Assembly (NCBI GenBank): GCA_964600165.1
Contig: CAZRIP010000003.1
Location: 1 to 64,000 of the forward strand
Direction of reading: 5' to 3'
Length of the DNA: 64,000 bases
From: CAZRIP01 sp964600165
Lineage (GTDB): Bacteria; Elusimicrobiota; Elusimicrobia; UBA1565; UBA9628
The position numbers and the translations under genes are program-made. Positions 35,602-44,800 of the stretch are shown here, in pieces; positions within the stretch are counted from its first letter, which is position 1, and every line of letters starts with the position of its first letter. Under the pieces are notes generated by a model, which worked only from the letters and a program-made list of their open reading frames with translations, had not been told where the DNA came from and did not search any database.

Positions 35602-36616
35602 GGCGCTCGCCGGCGCTCTGCTCGTCCTCGCGGCGACGCGCGGAGCGCGGGCCGAGGCGCCTCCGGACCCGCAGAAGCTCCTGTCCGCCGTCCTCGAGCC
35701 CTCCGCCGTGGCCTTCGAAGGGCGCATGATGGTCACGCATTGGTACGGAAAGCACCACAGCGAGGCGGAGGAAGTCCACGTCTACCATTTGCCGCCGAAC
35801 CTGAGCCGGCGGGAGTTCACCGCGCCCGACGGCACGGTCACGAAGGTCGTCGTCAGCGACGGCGACCGCGAGGAAGTCCACCTCATCCGCCAGAAGAAGA
35901 TCATCGAGGGCGACGCCGTCAAGTCGTTCGAGAAGCTCATGCCCGAGGACCGCGAGCTCGAGCTTTTGCTCAAGAACTACAAGCTCTCGGTGACGGGACC
36001 GGACCAGGTCGCCGGCCGCAAGGCCTGGGTCCTTCACATGGCGTCGGATCATCCCGGCAAGCCCTCGCAGGACTTCTGGGTCGATCAAGAGACGCACGCG
36101 ATCCTCGAGAACCGCCGCTTTCTCCCGCACCGGCCCTTCGCCGCTTTGTCGCGCTACTCGCATTTCGAGACCAAGAAGACTCTCCCGGAAGATCTGTTCA
36201 AACTCGAGCTCTCGTCGAGCGCGATCCAGGGCAAGGGGCTCGAGCCCGATTTCATGAGCCTCGACGAGCTTTCCCAAACGAGCGGAAAGAAGGCGGCGTT
36301 CCCCGTGGCGCTCAACGACGGCTTCGTCTTCGAGAGCGCCGATTACTTGACGGTCGGCAAGCACACCGTCTTGCACGCGCGCTACACCGACGGGCTCGCC
36401 GTGATCTCGCTCTTTCAGACCGACCGTCCGGCGCGCAGCACGAGCAAGACGGACTCCCAGGTCGCCGCGCCGGCGTCCTCGGCCAAAGGCGCCGGGCAGC
36501 TGCGCCTGTCGGCCTCGGCGAAGGTCTTGAATTTCCGGCGCGGCCCGCGCTTTTACACGCTGATGGGCGACGTCTCGCGCGAGATGCTCCAAGAGATCGC
36601 CGCGCAAGTCAAGTAG
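35567..36616 (+). CDS. RseB/MucB-like periplasmic regulator
   Basis: A 349-residue exported protein with a signal peptide ending near ARAEA. The N-terminal domain (about 35-200) follows MucB/RseB: FEGRMMVTHWYGKHHSEAEEV, lipoprotein-sensing LolA-like strands, then SRREFTAPDG and AGRKAWVLHMASDH. A second domain (about 245-345) ends MGDVSREMLQEIAAQV, as in RseB C-terminal domains. In enterics RseB shields RseA from cleavage until it senses misfolded porins or LPS. The start could be the first ATG (35567) or the next one six bases on. Confidence 0.8.
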   Translation: MRMGRIKTPLNKALAGALLVLAATRGARAEAPPDPQKLLSAVLEPSAVAFEGRMMVTHWYGKHHSEAEEVHVYHLPPNLSRREFTAPDGTVTKVVVSDGDREEVHLIRQKKIIEGDAVKSFEKLMPEDRELELLLKNYKLSVTGPDQVAGRKAWVLHMASDHPGKPSQDFWVDQETHAILENRRFLPHRPFAALSRYSHFETKKTLPEDLFKLELSSSAIQGKGLEPDFMSLDELSQTSGKKAAFPVALNDGFVFESADYLTVGKHTVLHARYTDGLAVISLFQTDRPARSTSKTDSQVAAPASSAKGAGQLRLSASAKVLNFRRGPRFYTLMGDVSREMLQEIAAQVK

Positions 36617-36645
36617 CGGGTCCCCCACCGTCCACGCCGCTCTCC

Positions 36646-36674
36646 TTGAAAGCCCGCCGAGGGGCTGTTACACT
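36646..36674 (+). promoter_or_regulatory. Strong sigma-70-like promoter
   Basis: TTGAAA (36646-36651), exactly 17 nt, TACACT (36669-36674). The predicted start is about 13 nt before the ATG at 36694, so the leader is very short and has no Shine-Dalgarno sequence. It separates the following genes from the sigma operon. Confidence 0.6.
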
Positions 36675-36693
36675 TCCCGTGATCGGCGCGGCC

Positions 36694-37317
36694 ATGGATG
36701 ACATGCTCGAGCCTTCCGTAGGTGCGCCCGCCAAGCGTCGGCGGCGGACGGCGCTTTTGGCGGGCGCCGCGGCGTTGCTGCTGTCCGCGCCGCTCGGCAT
36801 GGTGTTGCGCCGGCGAAAAGCCGCCGTGCCCGATCAAGACGAGGGCTTTAAGCCCATCGCCGAGATCAGCGGTCTCGCGCGCGACGCGACGCGCGTCCGG
36901 CTGGCGCAGCCCAAGCCCAAACCGGAGCTCGCGTCGACAATCTCGCTGCCCACTTTTTCCCCGCCGCCTCCTCGCGCGAGGACGGAACCGGCCATGAAGA
37001 AAACACTCCCCGCTCCGAGAAGGCTGGCGGCGAAGACAAAGAAAAAACGCGCTCGTCCCGCGGCAGCCAAAACGCAGGCGAAAACCGCCGCGCCGCCGAT
37101 CTTCGCGCGCTCGGAGGATTTCTTTGATCTGGATTTCCCGATGCCTGCTCGCGGCCCTGAAACCGCGGCCGCGCCGCTCAAGCAGCGCCCGCCATCGGCG
37201 CTCGAGCCCGTCGCCGTCCCGGACCCTCTCGAGCTGTCCGCGACCAAAGACGACGCGACCGCGCCGAGCCGCGCCGGATCGCCCGCCGTCATCGTCGAGC
37301 GCGTGCCGAGCAATTAG
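36694..37317 (+). CDS. Single-pass Pro/Ala/Lys-rich membrane protein of unknown function
   Basis: A 207-residue protein with a basic stretch (AKRRRR), one hydrophobic helix (TALLAGAAALLLSAPLGMVL, about residues 19-40) and a long disordered chain rich in Pro, Ala, Lys and Arg (PKPKPEL, PPPPRAR, KTKKKRARP). This resembles the periplasm-spanning part of TonB-like or envelope-tether proteins, but no TonB C-terminal domain is visible. A good promoter upstream and a symporter gene 14 bases downstream support its being real. Confidence 0.55.
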   Translation: MDDMLEPSVGAPAKRRRRTALLAGAAALLLSAPLGMVLRRRKAAVPDQDEGFKPIAEISGLARDATRVRLAQPKPKPELASTISLPTFSPPPPRARTEPAMKKTLPAPRRLAAKTKKKRARPAAAKTQAKTAAPPIFARSEDFFDLDFPMPARGPETAAAPLKQRPPSALEPVAVPDPLELSATKDDATAPSRAGSPAVIVERVPSN

Positions 37318-37331
37318 GTAGTATCGCTGCC

Positions 37332-38696
37332 GTGCTCGACGCGCTGATCGTCCTCGCCTACCTCGCCTGCGTCGTGTTCCTCGGCTTATGGGCCGCGCGC
37401 CGCGGGCACGATGGCCTTTCCGACTTCGTGCTCGCGGGGCGGCGCCTGACGCTGCCGCTGTTTGTCGCCACGCTCGTGCCGAGCTTCTACGGCGGCGTGC
37501 TCGGCGTCGGCGAGTTCACGTGGGAAAACGGCCTTTCCAATTGGCTCGTGATGGGCCTGCCTTATTACGTCTTCGCCGCGGTCTACGCCGTCGCGCTCGC
37601 GGGCCGCGTGCGCGCCGCCGAGGGGCTGACGATCCCCGATCACTTCGAGCGCGCCTATGGCCCGCGATTGGCCGCCTGGTCCGGACTGCTCGTCTTCCTG
37701 CTGGCCAATCCCGCCGACGAGCTGCTGATGATCGGGCTGCTGCTTTCGCGCGCGATCGGCGTGCCCGTGGCCGCGGCCATGGCGCTCGCCGGCGCGGCTT
37801 CTTTCGCGCTGCTGCGGCGCGGCGGGCTGCGCTCGGACGTCTGGGCCAACGCGCTCCAGTTCGTCGTGATGTTCGCGGGCTTCGCCGTCATCTTGCCGGG
37901 GGCTCTCTCGCGCGCGGGCGGATTGGGAGGCTTGAGCGCCGCGCTGCCGGCCGGCCACCTGTCTCTGAGGGGCGGCATGAGCGGATGGCGGATATTGAGC
38001 TGGTGGCTGATCGCCGTCTGGACGCTCGTCGACCCGTCTTTCCACCAGCGCTGCGCGTCCGCCGAGAGCGGCGCGACCGCGCGCGCCGGCATCTTGTGGT
38101 CGATCGCGTTCTGGTTTCTCTTCGACGCGATGACGACGACGGCGGGGCTGTGCTCGCGCGCGCTGATGCCGGGGCTGCGCGCCCCGCTGCTCGCCTACCC
38201 GTCGCTCGCCGACGCCCTGCTTCCGGCGGGGCTGCGAGGCCTCTTCTACGCGGCCCTGGCTTCCTCGATCCTCGCGGCGCTCCAGACCAAGACGCTCCTC
38301 GCCGGCGTGAGCCTGGGCAAGGACGCCGCCGCGCGGATACTTTCTCTGGGCGAGCGCGCGCAGCAGTCGCTCGCGCGGTGGGCGCTGCTCGCCGCGCTGG
38401 CGCTCGGCTGGGCGCTGGCGCTCTGGATCCCGTCGGTCGTCGATCTCTGGTACGCGGTCGGCACGACGATCATCCCCGCGCTGCTGCTGCCGCTGCTGGG
38501 GACGTATTTCCCCCGCATGCGGGTCTCCGCGCGGTTCGCCGCGCTCTCGTCGGCCGCGGGTCTCGCCCTTTCGGGCGGCTTCTGGCTCGCGGGACGTTTC
38601 CTCGGCGCCCCGCCGTGGGGCATCGAGCCGATGTTTCCCGGCTTGGCCGCGTCGGCGCTCGTCTGGGCGGTCGGCTTAAGTCGGGCTTTGGCGTAG
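37332..38696 (+). CDS. Sodium:solute symporter (SSS) family transporter
   Basis: A 454-residue transporter with 12-13 predicted helices. N-terminal family features are a first helix followed by GHDGLSDFVLAGRRLTLPLF (the SSS 'F-L-AGR' region), then PSFYGGVLGVGEFTWENG and DHFERAYGPR. TLVDPSFHQRCASAES is the usual helix-6 region. The substrate is unknown; the glycine/serine pattern fits SSS members lacking clear sugar or proline motifs. GTG start. Confidence 0.85.
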   Translation: MLDALIVLAYLACVVFLGLWAARRGHDGLSDFVLAGRRLTLPLFVATLVPSFYGGVLGVGEFTWENGLSNWLVMGLPYYVFAAVYAVALAGRVRAAEGLTIPDHFERAYGPRLAAWSGLLVFLLANPADELLMIGLLLSRAIGVPVAAAMALAGAASFALLRRGGLRSDVWANALQFVVMFAGFAVILPGALSRAGGLGGLSAALPAGHLSLRGGMSGWRILSWWLIAVWTLVDPSFHQRCASAESGATARAGILWSIAFWFLFDAMTTTAGLCSRALMPGLRAPLLAYPSLADALLPAGLRGLFYAALASSILAALQTKTLLAGVSLGKDAAARILSLGERAQQSLARWALLAALALGWALALWIPSVVDLWYAVGTTIIPALLLPLLGTYFPRMRVSARFAALSSAAGLALSGGFWLAGRFLGAPPWGIEPMFPGLAASALVWAVGLSRALA

Positions 38697-38772
38697 GCCG
38701 CTCGTCCCTTCCTTTATAGGACTATTGCCGCTGACAATGGGTCCCAATCGGACCTGAGTCGCGCGGACGTCA

Positions 38773-38781
38773 TGTTATAAG
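38773..38781 (+). promoter_or_regulatory. Extended -10 promoter of the giant gene
   Basis: TGT-TATAAG is a TGn extended -10 element, 25 nt before the ATG. GGGAG (38792-38796) is a usable ribosome binding site ten bases before the start, so this gene has a conventional leader. GGTCC-CAATC-GGACC (38741-38755) just upstream may end the symporter transcript. Confidence 0.45.
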
Positions 38782-38806
38782 CTTCTTCAACGGGAGAATT
38801 ATCAAT

Positions 38807-41800
38807 ATGACCAAGCCACGCATCTCGACCAAGATCATCTCCGCCTCGCTGTCGACGGCGCTCGCGTTCCTTTCCTTCGCGCTGCCCGCGGCCCCGGCGC
38901 TCGGCGCCGAGCTGACCGCGGCGCCGACCATGGGCCTTCCGGCCGGCGGTTGGACGCCCGTCGTGGCCGGCCTCGCGACGCCCGCGAACCTCTCCCGGTT
39001 CTCGGGCGTCACGATGCAAGGCGTCGACGTCGCCGATCTTCTGACGCAAATCGGGCGCGTGAACTTAGCCGCTCCAGGCCAATTCATTCCCGCGCAGGCT
39101 CTCGAAAAGCTCGCCGGTCTGCCGAAGAACGCCTCCGAGCGCGAGGTCGTGACGGCGCTGGCGCTCGCCGCCGCGCAGACGCGCGCCGACGCGACCGACG
39201 CGCTCGCGCAGCTGCGCTCGGGGGTCAAGGCCTCCGAGCTTCCGGCGCTCGCGGCTCGGCTCAACCGCGCCGACCTCGCCTTTACCCTGCTGACCTCCGA
39301 ACAGCGCGCCGCGATCCCCGCCGCGTCGGCCGCCGTCTCGCGCGAAGTCGCGCAGACGCGCGGCGCGAACGCCGACCGCCTCGTGAAGATCGGCGTGACC
39401 GGCTGGAATAAGACGACGGACGCGACGGAAGTCTCCGGCTCCGAATCAACGACGCTCTCCCGGCTGTCTCCAGCGTCCGCCCAAGGCGAGAAGCGGACCG
39501 CCAACGCCATCGAGTATTCCCGCACCGTCGTCACGACGACGAAGACGACGACCAAGCTCGGCTGGAAGCAGGCGCTGCGCTACGGCGCGCTGATCGCCGC
39601 CTTGCCCGTCGCCGTCTTCGCGCTGCCGCAGATGAGCCCGGTCGCGCTGATCGTCGCCGTCGGCGTGATGGGCTCGGTGGTCGCGCACGAGTACGCGCAC
39701 CTCTTCATGCTCCGCCGGCTGGGCGACGACACGTCGACCAAGCAGAACGTCTCGGCCAACCCCTTCAAGCTCGTCGACCCCGTCGGCACCGTCGCCGTGC
39801 CGGTCATCACCTCGGCGCTCTCCGCGGCGTTAGGCGTCCCGGCGCTCTTCGGCTGGGCCAAGCCCGTGCCGGTCGACTTCAACAAACTCGCCGACCCGCA
39901 GAAGGACGCGATGAAGGTCGCTCTCGCCGGGCCGGTCATGAACGCCGCTCTCGGCGCCGTCGCCTTCGGCGCCCTCGCGCTCTTCCACCCGGCCGGGGCC
40001 GCCGCGGCGTCGCTCTTGGCGCTCGGCAAGATCAACCTCGTGCTCGCCGTCTTCAACATGCTGCCGTTCTCGCCGCAGATGGACGGCTTCAAGGTCGCCA
40101 TCGGGATGCTGTCGCGCGAGCAGTACGCGAAATGGACCGAGAACAAGAGGCTGCCTGAAGCCTACCGCTCCACGTTCAACAAGCTCTTCGAGGGGCCGTC
40201 CGCGATCCTCAACTGGGTCGGCATGGACAGCCAGGGGCACGTCAACTTCGCCACGCGGGCGATCACCTTCGCCGCGTTCGGCGTCGTGGCCATCGCCGCG
40301 CACGCCTTCATCGGCGCGCCGTTCATCATCATGGCGCTCGTCTGCAGCTACGACTACTACTGCATCCGCGAGAAGATCCAAAACGAGGAGGCGGTCAAGA
40401 AGCTGATCCCGATCATGCAGGGGATCGGCTCGGCGATCGCGCGCGTCGCGGAGGAAGACGAGTCCATCCAGTCGCAGATCAACACGGAAGAGATCGAGCA
40501 CGCGATGAAGAACGTGTTCGAGGACGTCCTCGATAAAGTCGTCGACTCGACGGGCTTCTCGAGCCTTTCGGACGATGAGAAGTGGTCGCGCTTCGAGGAG
40601 GCTTATCTCGACGCCGCCGTCGACTCGCTCTCGCGCAAGGGCATGTCGAAAGACTCCAAGGAAAAGATCCGCGAGACGCTGCGCCACCAATACGTGCGGG
40701 AGTACATCGACAAGCTGCGCGGCTGGGTGGAGGAGAACGACGTCTGGCGCAAGTGGCACAGCCCGAACCGCAAGAAGAAGAGCGGCATCAGCGAAGCGGT
40801 CAAGAAGAAGGCCGGCTCCCTCGGCTCCTCGGGCATGGCCGTCGTCGCGCTCGCGCTCGTGGGCGGCTCGATCCTCGCGCCGCACGGCGTCGGCGCGGCG
40901 CTGAGCCTGGCCGGCGCGGGGCTGATGATGGGCACGATCTCGGCCAAGAAGCCCAAGCCTTTCAAAGAAGCCCTCGAGGATTTGCGGCTCTCCGACAAGG
41001 AGCTCGCCGCGATGATCATGCTCCTGAAAGACATGACGCTCGACAACAAGCCGCCGCTGTCGGGCCGCATCGACGAGCTCTCGCGCGCGTATTCCGGCGT
41101 GACCGGACCGCGCGGCATCAAGGAGTCGGTCGCGCTCGTCGGCAAGCCCGGCACGGGCAAGACCGCGATCGTCGAGAAGCTCGCGCAGTCGGCCGTGATG
41201 GGACAGAGCCACGAGGGGACGCTTTCCCTTAAGAAGATGGAAGGCCGCTACGTCATCGAGGTCAACTCGACGCGCCTCATGCGCCAGGAAGACCCGGCCG
41301 GCACGCTCGAAGCCGTCATCGACATCCTCAACAAGCTCAACGAAGAAGACCCTCGCGCGGGCAACAAGGTGATCCTGTTCCTCGACGAGGCGCACGTCCT
41401 CTTCGACGGCGAGAAGGGCAAGCACGTCGCCAACACGTTGAAAAAGCCGGTCCGCGACGGCGCCGTCTCCATCATCCTCGCCACGACGCTCGACGAGTAC
41501 AAGAAGTACGTCGAGCCCGACGAAGCCCTCAAACGCCGCTTCCCGGCGATCTTCGTCGACGAGTCGACGACCGAGGAGACGCTGCGCGCGCTGGAAAACG
41601 CGAGCGCGTGGTACGAGAAGCGCTTCGGCGTGAAGGTCGACCCTTCCGCGCTCAAGGCCGCCGCCGAGTTGGCGCCCAAGTTCAACCACGAGGAGTATCT
41701 GCCCGGCAGCGCGTTCACCTACTTCGAGAACGCGGTCAAGTGGGCCGACTTCGACCTGCGCCGCGACTTGGTCGCGCTGTCGATCGCGGATAAGATCAGC

Positions 41801-44800
41801 GATCTCCAGTACGCGATGAAGAAGCTCAAGGAGAACCTCCAGAAGACCGACCGGGTCACGGAGAATCTCAAGAAAGACGAGCCGACGACCGTCGGGTACT
41901 ACAATCTCGCGATCAAGCTCAGCCAAGAGCTCGTCGAACTCTACAAGGAGCAGGCCGCGATCCCGGCCGAGGGCAAGCCCGTCGTCGACGGCGAGCTCGT
42001 CGGCATGGCGATCTCGCGCGAGACCGGCATCAAGTCCGGCCAGCTCACGCTCGGCAGCGAGCCGATAGAGAAATACCTCAAGATGGAAGAAGAGGTCGGC
42101 AAGAAGGTCATCGGCCAGCCGGACGCGATCGCCGCGATCGCGCGCTCGGTGCGCCAGAACAAGGCCGGCCTCTCCGATCCCAAGCGGCCGCTCGGCGTCT
42201 ATTATCTGACCGGCCCGACGGGCTCGGGCAAGACGCACCTCGCCAAGGAGCTCGCCCGCTTCCTCTTCGATGATCCGGAAGCCGTCGTGCGCGTCGACAT
42301 GTCGGAGTACATGGAGAGCCACTCGGTCTCGAAGTTCATCGGCTCGCCCCCCGGCTACGTGGGCTTCGAGTCCGGCGGCCAGCTGACGGAGGCCGTCCGC
42401 AAGAAGCCGTACTCGGTCGTGCTCTTCGACGAGATCGAGAAGGCGCACCCGCAGGTCTGGCTGATGATGCTCCAGATCCTGGGCGAAGGGCGCCTGACCG
42501 ACGGCCAGGGCAAGACGACGAGCTTCAAGAACACGATCATCCTCATGACGTCGAACCTCGGCATGCACGCCGTCGACGTCGAGCCTTACGTGAAGGCTTT
42601 CGAGGAGCTGCGCGCCAAGGAGCGGGCCGCCGCGGGCGACCGTATCGCCCTGCGCGAGCTCGAGCAGGAGAAATTAGAGCTCGCCGAGCGGCTCTCCGCG
42701 GAGACCAAGGCCGCGACGTCGGTGATCACGGCCCAGGCTTTCAAGGAGACTTACCCGCCGGAGTTCGAGGGCCGCTTATCGGCGCCTCCGATCGTCTTCA
42801 ACCGCATCACGCCGGCGATGGCGCTGCAGATCGCGGAGTTGAATCTCAAGGAGCTGCGCGGCGTGCTCGGCTACGCCGGCCACGAGTTCGCCTGGACGCC
42901 CGGCGTCGTCAAGAAGGTCGTCGACGAGGGCTTCTCGGTGCGGCTGGGCGCGCGCCCGCTGCAAAACGCCATCGACCGCCTGATCACGCAGAACATCGCC
43001 ACGGAGATCCTCCACACGGCGATGCGGAACGGCGGCAAAGTCGAGCCCTCGCGCATCGAGGCCGTGCTCGGCGAGGACGGCGAGGTCAAGCTCAACATCA
43101 AGTCGCTGCCTCCGAAGCAGGTCAAGAAGGGCGAGGCCCAGGGCGCGGCCAAGGAGCTCTTCACGACGGTGCTCGAGCAGACGCTGACGGCGGCGGCCGA
43201 CACCGCCGTGCCGGCGCCGACGCTCCAGATCATCGACGAGTGGGTCAAGGCCGCGCTCGCCGCCAACCCCGAGCAAACCTCGGTCGCTGACGCGGCTCAG
43301 CCCGAGACGGCGCAGCCTGCCGCTCCCGCGGACGAGGAGCAAGTCGCGCGCCCCGCGCCCGTCCAGGCTCCCGTCAGGCCCGGACTCCTGACGCTTGACG
43401 CGGCTTCGCCGCTCTCGGCGCAGGCGCGCAGCGTGGCCGCCGCCAACAACGACCCCGAGCTCAAGGACCCGGGCGTCCGACAGGCCGCCGCCGCGATCAA
43501 GGAAGCCATGGCCGGCTATCCCGAAGCCGCGCGCGAGGCCGTCCTGCGCACGATCGAAGATCAGAACGACCCCTACGTCGGCTGGCTCAAGATCTTCGTA
43601 GAGCAAGCCAAGCGCAACGGCGGAGGCAATCCGACCATCAAGTACGAGGTCAACGACGAAACGGCCCGCGTCGCCGTAGCTCGCACCGGCGCGCTGTCGA
43701 GCCGCGAGAAGGACTTGCTGACCCGGCACTTCACCGGCCTCGCGCCGTTGGACGCCTCGCAGGCGCGCACCCGCGTCGAGACCTGGAACGTCCAGGACAG
43801 CGGCTCGGGCATGCGGCTGATGCTCGACCTCCATCGCATCCTCGCGAAGATCCCCGGCGCCAAGCTCGGCGTCGAGGTGGCGGGCGGCGGCGTCGAGTAC
43901 TGGATCGAGATCCCGAAGCCCCAGACGCCCGCGGCGCCCGCGGCCGAACCGACTCCTCCGACCTCGGCGGAAGCGGCGCCTCCGGCGACGCAGCCGGCGG
44001 CCCCGCGCCCGCTCGTGGCGGCGGCCGAGGGCGCTCCCCAGTTCAACGAGGCGGGGAACGCCACGCCGCTCGCGGTGGCTAAGCGCGGGCTCTCGGACGA
44101 TTCCATCAAGACCCACGCGACCCGCATCCGGAACGCGATGGCAGAGAAATCGTACGGCGGCGAGGCCAAAGGCGCCGCGGTGCTCTTTCTCGCTCGGGCC
44201 GCGGACTTCATGAAGTCCAACGCCGCCACAGGCGAAGGCGTCACCCTGATGTGGAGCGTCGACGAAAACGGCGCGCAGGTCCTGATCCACCGCGCGGGCC
44301 ATCCTCTCAACGACGCCGAGATCGCGCGTCTCAACATCCTCATCGACAGCAGCACGGAGCTGAAGGCAAAGCTCGAAGCTGCGGGGGGTCGAGTGTTTTA
44401 TGGCTCGGAAGAATTCTCGCAAGGGGGCAACGGCGCCTCCGTGTGGATCCAGCTCCCTCATCAAGCGCCGGCCGGCCAGGCCGACGGCAGCGCGGCGACG
44501 CCGCTCTCTTCCACGCAGGAAGGGACCGACGTCGCCGCGCTGCTGGCCAAGATCCACACGCCCTCGGAAGCCGGCAGCGATCCGCGGATCATGTGGGTCG
44601 CCTTCAGCGGAAGCGAAGAGGACGCGCTCGGGCAGCTCGAGGCGCGCGGCTTCGAGGTCCCGCTCGTGCGCCACGAGGACGGCTTCAAGCGCGCCCGGCT
44701 CATCGCTCCGACGGCCCAGGCCGCGGCGCGCGCCGCGCTGATGCTCGCCGTGAACCCGGATGTCCGGGAGATCGACCTGCATCCCCAGGCGCGCTCGCTC

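Noticed and set aside
36834..37313. 159-codon minus-strand frame opposite the Pro/Lys-rich membrane protein
   Set aside because: The plus-strand frame has a 17-nt-spaced promoter, a single clear membrane helix and a downstream gene 14 bases away. The minus frame has none of these.
39830..42568. 912-codon antisense frame under the M50/AAA+ region
   Set aside because: Same reasoning: leucine/arginine/aspartate-rich shadow of the well-supported plus-strand domains, with no ribosome binding site.
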